Shown here: positions 47,493 to 57,462 of the stretch, one piece after another | Layout of the letters: every line of letters begins with the position of its first letter | Numbering within the stretch: the stretch's first letter is position 1 | Assembly (NCBI GenBank): GCA_028683855.1 | Contig: JAQUHA010000016.1 | Coordinates: forward strand, 29,882 to 93,881 | Source of the DNA: Desulfuromonadaceae bacterium | Lineage (GTDB): Bacteria; Desulfobacterota; Desulfuromonadia; Geobacterales; Pseudopelobacteraceae | Direction of reading: 5' to 3' | DNA: 64,000 nt | Made by a program: the position numbers and the translations under genes | Notes under the pieces: generated by a model | Told to the model about the DNA's origin: nothing | Database searches by the model: none | Seen by the model: only the letters and a program-made list of their open reading frames with translations

Positions 47493-48593
47493 TCAGATTG
47501 GATTTAACTGCAGCAACTCTTTATGCACAAACCTGCCGTTCTTCTGAATAAGCAGATCGTCAAACCATATTTCACCATCAGCAAGTATCTTTACCAGGTC
47601 CCAGTGAACAGAGGAGCGGTTGCCGTTGTCACATTCATCGTAAGCCTGACCGGGTGTAAGGTGTATAGAGCCGAAAATCTTCTCATCAAAAAGAATGTTA
47701 CGCATCGGCTGGCGAATTCCGGGGTTTACACCTATTGCAAACTCTCCAATGTAACGAGCCCCTTCATCGGAGTCCAGAATCTTGTTGAGAAGCTTGCTCA
47801 TTCCACCCTCTGCCGACGCTTTCACTATTTTGCCGTCAACAAATTCAAACATCACGCCGTTATACTCCTTACCCTGATAAATACTCGGACAGTTGTATTT
47901 TATATGCCCCTGAACAGAGTTTTTAACCGGTGCTGTAAAGACTTCGCCATCAGGCATATTAAGCCTGCCGTCACATTTAATTCCTGGCAGACCATCAACG
48001 CTGAAACTGATATCTGTATCCGGCGCTTTTAATCTTATATTTTTTGCTCTATCCATAAGTTTCTTAAGTCTATCCTGTTTTCTGGATTCAGCTTTCCAGT
48101 CGATGCAACAAGCCTTAAAAAGATAATCTTCATACTCATCGAGGCTCATTTTTGCATCTTGTGCAGCGGCATTGGTTGGATAACGGGTAACACACCATCT
48201 CGTATGCTTAACACGCTGATCAATCAATGGCCTCATCAGTTTTGCGTGTTTTACCACTGCCGCCTGAGATGCGTTAGCCATTACCATTGAATTATCGCCC
48301 GCTGCAATACCTATATAAACGGTTACGGTTTTATAAAAATCAAGCTTATGCTGCGGGAAATATTCAAGTTGCTCCCGGTTGGCAAGATTGTAGAAATTGC
48401 GGTCTATTTCCGGAACAGCAAAATTGTATTCAACATATTTTGCTCTTCTGGCAAGAGATATAGAATATAGTTCCTTAACAAGCGGCAGAGCTTCCAGACC
48501 GGCTGCATTTATAAGCACCACATCACCTTTTTTTACTCTGGTTGAGTAATCAACAAGTACTTCGGCAAACTGCCTGATGCGAGGGTCAATCAC
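47493..48593 (-). CDS. M29 family (AmpS/thermophilic-type) aminopeptidase
   Basis: A 366-residue metallopeptidase of the AmpS/PepS family that removes N-terminal residues in the cytoplasm. Family regions: RLNMPDGEVFTAPVKNSVQG, YNGVMFEFVDGKIV, YIGEFAIGVNPGI, GSIHLTPGQAYDECD and SVHWDLV, which together hold the expected glutamate, histidine and aspartate metal ligands. Start GTG 48593 with AAGGA seven bases upstream. First gene of a minus-strand group ending with the HDOD protein. Physiological substrate unknown. Confidence 0.88.
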   Translation of the reverse strand: MIDPRIRQFAEVLVDYSTRVKKGDVVLINAAGLEALPLVKELYSISLARRAKYVEYNFAVPEIDRNFYNLANREQLEYFPQHKLDFYKTVTVYIGIAAGDNSMVMANASQAAVVKHAKLMRPLIDQRVKHTRWCVTRYPTNAAAQDAKMSLDEYEDYLFKACCIDWKAESRKQDRLKKLMDRAKNIRLKAPDTDISFSVDGLPGIKCDGRLNMPDGEVFTAPVKNSVQGHIKYNCPSIYQGKEYNGVMFEFVDGKIVKASAEGGMSKLLNKILDSDEGARYIGEFAIGVNPGIRQPMRNILFDEKIFGSIHLTPGQAYDECDNGNRSSVHWDLVKILADGEIWFDDLLIQKNGRFVHKELLQLNPI

Positions 48594-48680
48594 TGGTCAT
48601 TCCTTTATTAATTTAGAGTCAATATCTGTTCAAAAGTTGTCTGAAAAAGGAGACCCGGATCTATTATACAAATCAGTTTA

Positions 48681-49364
48681 TCAGTGCATCATAAGCCTGG
48701 TCACACCCAGAACCAGATTGCTTTGAGGACCGGCTAACAGCTGAACACCAAGAGTTAAGAAGGGAGAAATTATATAAGAAAACATATCTGTAAAAAACAC
48801 CAGAACAATTATAATTATCATACCGTATGGTTCAATGCTGGATAAAGCTGTTGCCTGTTTATATGGCAGCAGACCGACCATAACTCTTCCACCATCAAGC
48901 GGCGGAACGGGTATCATGTTGAATATCGCCAGAAGAAGATTAATATAAACCGAAAATGCCAGCATAAGTACAACCGGTTCTGCAAATGTGGAAAGTAAAG
49001 AGCCTGAAACAGCAGGATTTCCGAATGCGACCAGTGCACGCAACAAAAATGCCGATACAGTTGCAAGTAAAAGATTTGTTATCGGACCTGCCGCAGCCAC
49101 CCATATCATGTCACGTTTAGGGTTACGCAGGTTTCCAAATACAACCGGAACCGGTTTTGCCCAACCTATTCCGACAAAGAAAATCATCAGTGTACCAATA
49201 ATATCAATATGTTTTATCGGGTTTAGAGTTAAACGTCCCATCATTCTGGCAGTAGGGTCACCAAAACGCCAGGCTACATACCCATGAGAGACCTCATGAC
49301 AAACAATTGCCAGCATTCCCGGCACCAACATTACCGAGAGTTTGAGAAAAAAACTTTCCATCAT
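48681..49364 (-). CDS. M50-family site-2-type protease
   Basis: A 227-residue membrane protein with about six helices. The zinc motif HEVSH (H23, E24, H27) is in the first helix; NPIKHIDIIGTLM and NMIPVPPLDGGRVMVGLLP carry the third ligand region. This is the compact soluble-domain-free group of site-2 protease homologues (FwdE/YwhC-like) common in Geobacter. AAGGAA precedes ATG 49364. It is divergent from glnN. It may cleave membrane substrates; none is known for this subgroup. Confidence 0.88.
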   Translation of the reverse strand: MMESFFLKLSVMLVPGMLAIVCHEVSHGYVAWRFGDPTARMMGRLTLNPIKHIDIIGTLMIFFVGIGWAKPVPVVFGNLRNPKRDMIWVAAAGPITNLLLATVSAFLLRALVAFGNPAVSGSLLSTFAEPVVLMLAFSVYINLLLAIFNMIPVPPLDGGRVMVGLLPYKQATALSSIEPYGMIIIIVLVFFTDMFSYIISPFLTLGVQLLAGPQSNLVLGVTRLMMH

Positions 49365-49510
49365 GGATTCCTTTTAAACTTAATAAATCTGCAAATCTTC
49401 TAACAGAGTAGACCGGCAAAGTCAATTGCAAGGGTTTATTTATGTAATGCTGCAAACGGCACAATGCACTATGAGACGACCAATCAAACATAGACTACCG
49501 ACTTTACATT

Positions 49511-49526
49511 TGGCATCCATCTTGCT
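49511..49526 (+). promoter_or_regulatory. sigma-54 (-24/-12) promoter of glnN
   Basis: TGGCATCCATCTTGCT with GG and GC ten bases apart and a perfect TTGC -12 element. Transcription should start near 49537, leaving a leader of about 100 bases before glnN. A small element GCACAATGCAC at 49459-49469 could be part of an enhancer site, but this is weak. Confidence 0.82.
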
Positions 49527-49585
49527 GATATCGTTCGTCTTAAACCAACCATTTCCGTAACCGATTAATATAACAATAATATCGG

Positions 49586-49607
49586 ATAAGCTACTTGCTT
49601 ATTTTTT
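49586..49607 (+). terminator. terminator-like hairpin in the glnN leader (possible attenuator)
   Basis: ATAAGC pairs with GCTTAT around a TACTT loop and is directly followed by six Ts. It lies between the sigma-54 promoter and the ribosome site of glnN, about 50 bases into the predicted leader. CCGAT and ATCGG at 49561-49585 could form a second stem just upstream. The arrangement suits attenuation or ANTAR-type antitermination. Confidence 0.55.
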
Positions 49608-49639
49608 ACACACCCATGCCTAAAAAGGAGGCTGCACAG

Positions 49640-51727
49640 ATGGAGATTTTTGGCAAAAACGTATTCAACCAGACAGTTATGAGAGAAAGGCTGCCTAAAG
49701 GTGTTTTCAAAAACTTGAAAAAAACCATAGATGAAGGCTTACCTCTAGACCCTTCAATCGCAGATGTAGTGGCTACTGCTATGAAAGAGTGGGCAGTTGA
49801 GAGGGGTGCAACACATTTCACCCACTGGTTTCAGCCAATGACCGGCATTACCGCAGAAAAACATGATTCATTCATCACACCGGCTGAGAATGGCGTGTTG
49901 ATGGAATTTTCCGGAAAAGAGCTGGTCAAGGGCGAACCTGATGCGTCCTCTTTCCCAAGCGGTGGTTTGAGAGCAACATTTGAAGCCAGAGGTTATACAG
50001 CCTGGGACTGCACATCACCTGCCTTTCTACGAGAAGAGGCTGATGTCATAACCCTATGTATTCCTACCGCCTTCTGCTCCTACACTGGAGAAGCTCTTGA
50101 CAAAAAGACCCCACTGCTCCGTTCTATGGAAACTCTTTCTACACAGGCCCTTCGCGTTCTCAGGCTGTTTGGAAATACAACAGCCAGCAGGGTCACCTCA
50201 ACTGTCGGCGCTGAGCAGGAATATTTCCTTGTAGACAAAGCCTTTTTTCTTAAAAGACCAGACCTGATGATGGCAGGCAGAACACTCTTCGGAGCGATGC
50301 CTTCAAAGGGACAGGAGTTGGAAGATCACTACTTCGGATCTATAAAAGAGAGAGTTCTCTCCTACATGAAGGAGGTAAATGAAGAGCTTTGGAAATTAGG
50401 TGTTACAGCAAAGACACAACACAATGAAGTTGCACCGGGACAGTTTGAGCTTGCCCCTATTTTTGAAAATACAAACATTGCAACTGACCACAATCAGATG
50501 ATCATGGATGTTCTTAAAAGAGTTGCAATCAGACATGGTCTGGTCTGCCTGCTTCACGAAAAGCCTTTTGCCGGCGTAAATGGTTCAGGCAAACATAATA
50601 ACTGGTCCATGAGCTCAAACGATGGTCAAAACCTCCTTGAGCCTGGTCATACACCACATGAAAACGCCCAGTTTTTGACATTTCTCATGGCAACTATCAA
50701 AGCTGTCGATACTTACGCAGGTTTGCTGCGCTGTTCTTGTGCCAACGCCGGCAATGATCACCGACTTGGCGCCAACGAGGCTCCACCGGCAATCATTTCA
50801 GTTTTCCTTGGGGAACAGCTTGCCGATATACTCGACCAGATAGTAGCCGGCAAAGAGAAATCATCCTCTGCAAACGCTGATATGAAGATTGGCGTAACAA
50901 CACTTCCTGCGCTGACAAGGGATGCAACCGATAGAAACAGAACCTCACCATTTGCCTTTACCGGCAATAAGTTCGAATTCAGGATGCTCGGTTCATCATT
51001 TTCCATCTCCGGTCCTAATATTATCATCAATACTATAATTGCTGATGCACTGAAGGAGTTTGCCGACAAACTTGAAAAATCCAAGAATTTTTCAGCAGAC
51101 CTTGAAAAACTGCTGCAGGAGACCGCTAATAAGCATAAGCGCGTTGTCTTTAACGGTAACAATTATTCTGACGAATGGGTTAAGGAAGCAAAGAAGCGCG
51201 GCCTTTTGAATATCCCAAGCACTCCCGAGGCGCTTAAAGAATTGGTGACTAAAGAAGCAGTTGAACTCTTCACTTCACACAACGTATTTACGGAAAAAGA
51301 GGTTCATTCACGTTATGAAATAATGGTCGAACAGTATGTTAAGGCTCTTAATATTGAAGCTCTCACCATGATAGATATGGCAAACCACAGCATAATTCCG
51401 ACAGCCATAGAGTACGCTACAACCGTGGCATCCTCCATCAATGCCGTTTCAGCTGTTTCAGGTAAGTTAAACGTGTCAGCACAGCAGGAGTTGTTGGAAG
51501 AGCTTTCAAATAAACTTGCTTCGGCAAACAGCAATGTGAAGGCTCTGGAGAAAACTCTTGAAAGTGCTATTAAAATTGTTGATCTTGAAAAACAGGCTGC
51601 CACATTCAGAGAAAAGGTATTTACCAAAATGCTTGAACTTCGCTCAGACTGTGATGCGCTCGAAAAAATCATTGGTGCCAAATACTGGCCGCTCCCTACC
51701 TACGGGGAAATGCTCTTTATACTGTAA
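49640..51727 (+). CDS. glnN: glutamine synthetase type III
   Basis: ATP-dependent synthesis of glutamine from glutamate and ammonia. At 695 residues it matches the GSIII family, far longer than GSI. Marker blocks: [83 protein letters not shown] and [18 protein letters not shown] start at ATG 49640 after AAAAAGGAGG; an upstream in-frame TTG is unlikely. It has a sigma-54 promoter and a leader hairpin, both suggesting nitrogen control, and a strong terminator at 51750. It lies back-to-back with a GSI/PII operon. Confidence 0.96.
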   Translation: MEIFGKNVFNQTVMRERLPKGVFKNLKKTIDEGLPLDPSIADVVATAMKEWAVERGATHFTHWFQPMTGITAEKHDSFITPAENGVLMEFSGKELVKGEPDASSFPSGGLRATFEARGYTAWDCTSPAFLREEADVITLCIPTAFCSYTGEALDKKTPLLRSMETLSTQALRVLRLFGNTTASRVTSTVGAEQEYFLVDKAFFLKRPDLMMAGRTLFGAMPSKGQELEDHYFGSIKERVLSYMKEVNEELWKLGVTAKTQHNEVAPGQFELAPIFENTNIATDHNQMIMDVLKRVAIRHGLVCLLHEKPFAGVNGSGKHNNWSMSSNDGQNLLEPGHTPHENAQFLTFLMATIKAVDTYAGLLRCSCANAGNDHRLGANEAPPAIISVFLGEQLADILDQIVAGKEKSSSANADMKIGVTTLPALTRDATDRNRTSPFAFTGNKFEFRMLGSSFSISGPNIIINTIIADALKEFADKLEKSKNFSADLEKLLQETANKHKRVVFNGNNYSDEWVKEAKKRGLLNIPSTPEALKELVTKEAVELFTSHNVFTEKEVHSRYEIMVEQYVKALNIEALTMIDMANHSIIPTAIEYATTVASSINAVSAVSGKLNVSAQQELLEELSNKLASANSNVKALEKTLESAIKIVDLEKQAATFREKVFTKMLELRSDCDALEKIIGAKYWPLPTYGEMLFIL

Positions 51728-51749
51728 TCCTCAACTTCACCTATTAGCT

Positions 51750-51785
51750 AAAAAAGGAGCTTCCGGTAACGGAGGCTCCTTTTTT
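51750..51785 (+). terminator. rho-independent terminator after glnN
   Basis: GGAGC-T-TCCG, loop, CGGA-G-GCTCC hairpin flanked by an A-run before and six Ts after (51751-51785). The A-run means it may also work on the opposite strand. Confidence 0.9.
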
Positions 51786-51811
51786 AAATGCGTCATTACT
51801 GCAAACAGTTG

Positions 51812-51846
51812 AAAAAAAAGTAAAGGCGGGGAAAATCCCGCCTTTA
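51812..51846 (-). terminator. rho-independent terminator after glnA
   Basis: On the minus strand TAAAGGCGGG pairs perfectly with CCCGCCTTTA around a six-base loop, followed by eight Ts (As at 51812-51819 of the plus strand). It is 28 bases after the glnA stop and faces the glnN terminator. Confidence 0.92.
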
Positions 51847-51873
51847 CTTACTTCATACTAAGTCTCTTTCAGA

Positions 51874-53286
51874 TTAAATATCGTAATAGAGTTCAAACTC
51901 AAGTGGAACCGGACGCATACGAACCGGGTTAACTTCTGCCTCAGTCTTGTATTCAATCCATTTTTCGATAACATCAGGGGTAAACACATCTCCTTTAAGC
52001 AGGAACTCGTGATCCTCCTTAAGACAGTTAAGAGCCTCTTCAAGTGTACCCGGAGCAGACGGGATGTCTCTAAGCTCTTCCGGTGAAAGCCCGTAGATAT
52101 CTTTGTCCAGAGGCTGACCCGGATCAATTTTATTTTCAATACCGTCCAGACCTGCCATCAACATGGCAGCAAATGCAAGATATCCGTTGCATGATGGATC
52201 TGGAGTACGATACTCCACTCGTTTTGCCTTTGGATTAGTAGACATCATCGGGATACGAAGCGAAGCAGAGCGGTTACGGCTTGAATAAGCCATATTTACC
52301 GGTGCCTCAAAACCGGGAACCAGACGTTTATAAGAGTTGGTGGTAGGGTTTGTGATAGCACAGAGCGCTTTAGCGTGCTTGATTATACCACCGATGTACC
52401 ATAGAGCCATCTGGGAAAGCCCGCCGTATTTGTCTCCCGCAAAAAGGTTCTGACCATCTTTCCATATCGACTGATGGCAGTGCATACCAGAACCGTTGTC
52501 ACCATAAAGAGGTTTAGGCATGAAAGTAACAGTCTTGCCGTTACGGTATGCAACATTCTTTATTACATATTTGAACCACTGCAGCTGATCAGCCATATCT
52601 ACCAGCGATGAGAAGCGCATATCAATCTCTGCCTGACCACCTGTAGCAACTTCGTGGTGCTGACACTCGACGCGAATACCAACACTCTGAAGCACTTCGA
52701 CCATCTCGTTACGCAGATCATTCTGTGAGTCAACCGGAGAGCACGGGAAGTAACCCTCTTTGTGGCGTGGCTTGTAACCGAGGTTAGGGAACTCTTCACG
52801 ACCGGTATTCCAGGCTCCTTCGGAAGAATCTACAGCAAAAAAAGACTCATTGGCAGTAGAAGAGAAACGAACATCATCAAAAATAAAAAACTCTGCCTCA
52901 GGTCCAAAGAAAGCAGTGTCACCTATTCCGGTTGATTTCAGGTACATCTCAGCTTTTTTTGCAATATTACGCGGATCGCGTGAGTAGTCTTCCTTGGTGA
53001 TAGGGTCAAAAATATCGCAGATAATGGATAGTGTAGGAACCTTGATAAATGGATCCATTTTGGCAGATGTCGGGTCTGGAAGCAGAATCATATCGGAAGC
53101 ATGAATCGGCTGCCAGCCACGAATAGAAGAACCGTCAAAGCCCTGTCCCTCTTCGAAAGTATCCTCGCTGAACTCTGTTATTGGTACTGAAACGTGCTGC
53201 CACGTTCCAACAAAGTCCATAAACTTGTAATCCACCATCTTAGCGCCATTTTCTTTTGCGAACTCAACTACTTGTTTCGGGGTCAT
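51874..53286 (-). CDS. glnA: glutamine synthetase type I
   Basis: Main ammonia-assimilating enzyme, 470 residues. Family blocks: [67 protein letters not shown] and [27 protein letters not shown] contains the tyrosine equivalent to the adenylylated Tyr397 of E. coli GS, so reversible adenylylation by GlnE is possible. AGGAG precedes ATG 53286. It follows glnB by 29 bases and is probably transcribed with it from the sigma-54 promoter at 53746-53762. Confidence 0.97.
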   Translation of the reverse strand: MTPKQVVEFAKENGAKMVDYKFMDFVGTWQHVSVPITEFSEDTFEEGQGFDGSSIRGWQPIHASDMILLPDPTSAKMDPFIKVPTLSIICDIFDPITKEDYSRDPRNIAKKAEMYLKSTGIGDTAFFGPEAEFFIFDDVRFSSTANESFFAVDSSEGAWNTGREEFPNLGYKPRHKEGYFPCSPVDSQNDLRNEMVEVLQSVGIRVECQHHEVATGGQAEIDMRFSSLVDMADQLQWFKYVIKNVAYRNGKTVTFMPKPLYGDNGSGMHCHQSIWKDGQNLFAGDKYGGLSQMALWYIGGIIKHAKALCAITNPTTNSYKRLVPGFEAPVNMAYSSRNRSASLRIPMMSTNPKAKRVEYRTPDPSCNGYLAFAAMLMAGLDGIENKIDPGQPLDKDIYGLSPEELRDIPSAPGTLEEALNCLKEDHEFLLKGDVFTPDVIEKWIEYKTEAEVNPVRMRPVPLEFELYYDI

Positions 53287-53315
53287 ATTTGCTCCTATTG
53301 AAATAGAATGTATTG

Positions 53316-53687
<372 letters not shown>

Positions 53688-53745
53688 TCAATTAGGGTAT
53701 CGATTCCAGCATAGACAAAAGCTGAAATCAAAGCTACCAAAGTCA

Positions 53746-53762
53746 AGCAAGCTTCCTGCCAA
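53746..53762 (-). promoter_or_regulatory. sigma-54 (-24/-12) promoter of glnB-glnA
   Basis: Minus strand TTGGCAGGAAGCTTGCT with the exact GG-N10-GC spacing and an almost perfect consensus. Predicted transcription start near 53735, about 80 bases before glnB. I found no clear NtrC-type site in the remaining AT-rich 180 bases up to 53942. Confidence 0.87.
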
Positions 53763-53942
53763 CTGACTCAACACTTATTATAAGGTAATATTTTAGATAG
53801 TTAGGAAAATCAGTCGTATAAAATTAAAATCAATTCTTTTATATTTGCCGCAAAAACAGACAACAGCTAAAAAATATGCTCACAATATAAACACAAACTT
53901 CAAACAATTGAAGTATTTTCTAAAAAGTGTTACTAATTTGTC

Positions 53943-54818
53943 ATGGAACTTACTACCAGAAAATGTATTGAAGAACAAGCAGAATTCAGCTTAGACGATG
54001 CCCTTCGTGAGCAGGCGGGTCGGCAGCGTTCGTTCAGAATTTTTACACTGTTAACCACCCTGACTATAATCCTTAACAGCTCTTTTGCCGGAGCTGATAT
54101 CTACAGGTTTATTACAACAGATGGTGTAGAAACCTTTACCGATGCTCCAAGCAACAAGTCAGCTACAGTTATAATCAAAGACAAAAAAGCAAAAGCTGCA
54201 ACCAGACTGAATTCCTCTGCCGGACAGAATATTCATAACATTTCGCTTGAGGAGATCGTACAGAAAACTGTCTCTGCCTCTTTAGAGTCGCATGACAATG
54301 AAGAGAGCAGATTTGAACCAAATCTGCCGCAGGTAGGTGGGACTATTACTTCAAAAGTTGGCATGAGGACAGATCCGATTGACGGCAAATGGCGACAACA
54401 TAACGGCATTGATATAGCGATACCGAGCGGGACCCCTGTAAAACCTGTCGCATCGGGCGTAGTTGTATATAGCGGCAGGAGATCAGGATATGGCAACACA
54501 ATTATCGTGGAACACGCAAACGGACTTATTACACTGTACGCTCACAACAACTATCTTCTGACAGTGGAGGGGCAGTCGGTTACAAGTGACAGCACAATCG
54601 CACTATCCGGATCAACCGGCAGGTCTACAGGACCTCACCTCCACTTCGAAGCATGGCAGACCGGAACGAATGTTACCGAAGCCTTTCTTCCTGACAGTAG
54701 AGTAAAACTCTCTCGACCAACTCTTGTTGCTAGCAGCAAACGGGCAGATCGCTTTCGCAGCGAAACCCTGTCTGACGGATCTATCCTGTTTACAAACATC
54801 CCATCTTCTACACCCTGA
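53943..54818 (+). CDS. M23 family peptidoglycan endopeptidase-like protein
   Basis: A 291-residue exported protein. A hydrophobic signal/anchor lies near residues 33-50 after an unusually long hydrophilic N terminus, so the true start may differ; no clear ribosome site precedes ATG 53943. ADIYRFITTDGVETFTDAP is a DUF4124-type segment. The LytM/M23 domain has HNGIDIAI (H153, D157) and GPHLHFEAW (H232, H234), the complete zinc set, so it should be active on peptidoglycan cross-bridges. The 3' neighbour begins four bases after its stop. Confidence 0.87.
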   Translation: MELTTRKCIEEQAEFSLDDALREQAGRQRSFRIFTLLTTLTIILNSSFAGADIYRFITTDGVETFTDAPSNKSATVIIKDKKAKAATRLNSSAGQNIHNISLEEIVQKTVSASLESHDNEESRFEPNLPQVGGTITSKVGMRTDPIDGKWRQHNGIDIAIPSGTPVKPVASGVVVYSGRRSGYGNTIIVEHANGLITLYAHNNYLLTVEGQSVTSDSTIALSGSTGRSTGPHLHFEAWQTGTNVTEAFLPDSRVKLSRPTLVASSKRADRFRSETLSDGSILFTNIPSSTP

Positions 54819-54821
54819 TTG

Positions 54822-56027
54822 ATGCTCAGCCAGATTCTTAAATACCGGGCAAAACTTATATCTGACAGTTCAGCTAATCCTTCAAAAATCGCTTTTGCAG
54901 CCAATGACGACGCAATCATCTCTCATGGTAGCGACAATGAGGCTCTACTGTCAGAATCAGTACTCTCAAGGCTTAAATGTCTGGCTGTTGTAACAGCCGA
55001 GCCCTCCATTCCATTTGCAGACTTTCTCATTAAGAGAGCTGCAGTTAATGAGTACGAAATAGTTCCGCGCGACACCGAAACCCGAACATTCCTCCATGAT
55101 ATTCCAATATTGAGAAAAAGTTATGTAGTCACAGAGTCAGTATCTAAAATTGCCGATCTCCTGAGCAACCGTAAAGGTATTATAGTAGAAGGAATCGGCA
55201 TTATTGCTACAGGCGCGCTGACAGTCGAACAGGCTTACATAAACTGGTCTTCAGTTTTCCACTCGACATACATCAAATACCTTGAGGATCTGCTTGAATA
55301 TGGATTTATGCTTGAAGGGGAAGAAATCTGCTTCGAATATTTCAGAAGTAAACAGCTTATTCCGCTTACATCAAACGGACTTACGTTCAATAGTGGACCT
55401 TTTGAGAAAAAAACTATAATTCTAGAGGAGATGGTGAGAGTCGGGCGCTACACCGTGGAGAGGCATCTTGTTGACTCTTTTTTCGGAAACATTTCATATT
55501 CAAACGACGGATTGCTCTACATTTCTCAAACGGCATCCAGCCTTGACGAACTGCAGTGCTGCATAGACCCGGTCCCTTTTGAAAATAGCTCTACTGTAGG
55601 AATCACCGCCTCCAGTGAACTTGTTGCACATCGATCAATTTTTGATAAAACAGGCTGCCGGGCAATTTTACACGGTCATCCCCGTTTTTCTGTCGTAATG
55701 AGCATGATCTGCTCCGAAAAGGAGAAATGTGATATTACCGACTGCTGGAGAGATTGTTCAAAAGTCCGTTTTCTGGGAGAAACTCCAGTGGTGGCAGGCG
55801 AGATAGGAGCCGGAGGGCTCGCAAGAAATGTCCCTCCGGTGATAGGTTTATCAGGTTCGGCAATTGTCTACGGTCACGGGGTTTTCAGCATCGGCATGAG
55901 TGACTTCCGTGAAGCATTTCAGAGCATGGTAGACATTGAGAACTGGTGCAGAACTGAATATTTCAGATTATTAGACGAAAAAACAGGTAAAAGTCTACCC
56001 CCTTACCCCCTTGGCAATCTCAAATAG
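54822..56027 (+). CDS. class II aldolase/adducin-like protein with degenerate duplicated domain
   Basis: A 401-residue protein with two related parts. The C-terminal part is a class II aldolase domain with metal histidines in ILHGHPRFSVVM and VYGHGVFSIG. The N-terminal part repeats only the end of that domain (PRDTETRTFLHDIPI; GIIVEGIGIIATGALTVEQA) with GIG where the histidine of GHG should be. It probably binds a metal and a small sugar phosphate; activity uncertain. Its end overlaps the convergent rlmB by 33 bases. Start by ATG 54822, three bases after the M23 stop; TTG 54819 is also in frame. Confidence 0.75.
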   Translation: MLSQILKYRAKLISDSSANPSKIAFAANDDAIISHGSDNEALLSESVLSRLKCLAVVTAEPSIPFADFLIKRAAVNEYEIVPRDTETRTFLHDIPILRKSYVVTESVSKIADLLSNRKGIIVEGIGIIATGALTVEQAYINWSSVFHSTYIKYLEDLLEYGFMLEGEEICFEYFRSKQLIPLTSNGLTFNSGPFEKKTIILEEMVRVGRYTVERHLVDSFFGNISYSNDGLLYISQTASSLDELQCCIDPVPFENSSTVGITASSELVAHRSIFDKTGCRAILHGHPRFSVVMSMICSEKEKCDITDCWRDCSKVRFLGETPVVAGEIGAGGLARNVPPVIGLSGSAIVYGHGVFSIGMSDFREAFQSMVDIENWCRTEYFRLLDEKTGKSLPPYPLGNLK

Positions 56028-56732
56028 AGCAATACCGCCTGCAACAGATGCATTAAGCGAACTTACGCCACCATACTGTGGAATAGACATAACAACATCA
56101 CACTGTTTGCGCACAAGCGGTCTAATGCCATCCCCTTCTCCTCCGACAACCAGGACAACATTTCCTGAGAAGCCTGTCCCGTAGACTGTTTGCCTTGCCC
56201 CCCCATCAAGCCCGTAGATCCAGTAACCGAGTTTTTTAAGAGCTTCAAGCGTTTGAGCAATATTAGTAACCATGGAAACCGGAACGGTTTCAACAGCTCC
56301 GGCAGAAGTTTTTTCTGCTGCAGCGGTAACACCGCAGGCACGATCTTTAGGAATCAGAACCCCGTCAACACCTGCACAGGCAGCAGATCTTATTAGAGCC
56401 CCAAGATTGTGAGGATCCTGTATAGCATCAAGAACAAGAATAAATCCTGGTGAACCTGACTTACCTACTGAAGTCATCAAATCATCAAAATCTGTATAGC
56501 GGAAAGGCTCCACTTCAAGAGCAATTCCCTGATGATGCGATGATGCACACATTTTGGTAAGATCGACCTTCTCTCTTCGATGAACAGCAACTCCACGCTC
56601 CTCGGCTAAACGGATTATTTTTTCAACCCGGTGATCAGTAGCAGTGGTCTGTACATACAGGTTAAAAGCCCCACGTATCCCCATCAGAGATTCCTTTACA
56701 GGGTTAACGCCAAAGATCAATTCCCCCTTCAT
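55995..56732 (-). CDS. rlmB: 23S rRNA (guanosine-2'-O-)-methyltransferase RlmB
   Basis: SpoU-family 2'-O-methyltransferase for G2251 (E. coli numbering) of 23S rRNA. MKGELIFGVNPVKESL is the substrate-binding domain start; the knotted SPOUT domain shows DAIQDPHNLGALIRSA, VLVVGGEGDGIRPLV and SLNASVAGGIALFE. ATG 56732 overlaps the pyrF stop by four bases. Some members methylate tRNA instead, but the N-terminal domain supports RlmB. Confidence 0.92.
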   Translation of the reverse strand: MKGELIFGVNPVKESLMGIRGAFNLYVQTTATDHRVEKIIRLAEERGVAVHRREKVDLTKMCASSHHQGIALEVEPFRYTDFDDLMTSVGKSGSPGFILVLDAIQDPHNLGALIRSAACAGVDGVLIPKDRACGVTAAAEKTSAGAVETVPVSMVTNIAQTLEALKKLGYWIYGLDGGARQTVYGTGFSGNVVLVVGGEGDGIRPLVRKQCDVVMSIPQYGGVSSLNASVAGGIALFEIAKGVRG

Positions 56733-57454
56733 ACTGTCTCTCCGGCAATTTCGGCGGCAATGAATTCTGCAGCCTGTGCGGGATCCGAAGCTTTGGCAAT
56801 GGGGCGACCAATAACGAGATAATCAGAACCTGCTGAAACAGCCTCGGCAGGAGTCATAATACGTTTCTGGTCATCAGCGGCAGCGAAAGCCGGTCTTACA
56901 CCCGGGGTTACGATTAGAAAATCAGGACCGCAAGCTTCTCTGATCATACCTATTTCAAGAGGAGAGGCGACCACACCATCCATACCGGAATTTTTTGCGA
57001 GGGTTGCCAAACGGACAACCATATCCTGGACTGAATACTCAATACCAACCTGTCGTAAGGTTTCAACAGTTGAGGAGGTAAGTATAGTTACTGCCAGAAG
57101 CCGTGGTCGATGCGCGCTACCAAACTCTTTATGAACAGCCTCTGCTGCTGTTTCCATCATTTCCGCCCCCCCCAGAGCGTGCAGGTTGGTTAACTGAACA
57201 CCAAGACGGGCAGCCTCGCACATTGCCTTGGCAACGGTATTAGGAATGTCATGGTATTTGAGATCAAGAAAAACCTCCCCCCCATGACGCTGCACAGCTT
57301 TTACAGCAGCCGGACCAGAGGAGGTAAAAAGCTCTTTGCCGACCTTAAACATTCCAACTTTTCCAGCTAATACTGACGCCCAACGGTCTATCTCCTCCAG
57401 TCCGTTTACATCCAGTGCAAATATTACTTTTTTAACAGCTTCTTCCCTGGTCAT
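56729..57454 (-). CDS. pyrF: orotidine 5'-phosphate decarboxylase
   Basis: Final step of UMP synthesis. VIFALDVNGLEEID at the start, the catalytic FLDLKYHDIPNTVAKA (D-x-K-x2-D), VASPLEIGMIR, LIVTPGVRP and DYLVIGRPI. I prefer ATG 57454 with GAGG six bases upstream; ATG 57466, four codons earlier, would overlap dxs by ATGA. Overlaps rlmB by four bases. It lies in the dxs-pyrF-rlmB run. Confidence 0.95.
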   Translation of the reverse strand: MTREEAVKKVIFALDVNGLEEIDRWASVLAGKVGMFKVGKELFTSSGPAAVKAVQRHGGEVFLDLKYHDIPNTVAKAMCEAARLGVQLTNLHALGGAEMMETAAEAVHKEFGSAHRPRLLAVTILTSSTVETLRQVGIEYSVQDMVVRLATLAKNSGMDGVVASPLEIGMIREACGPDFLIVTPGVRPAFAAADDQKRIMTPAEAVSAGSDYLVIGRPIAKASDPAQAAEFIAAEIAGETV

Positions 57455-57462
57455 TGAATACC

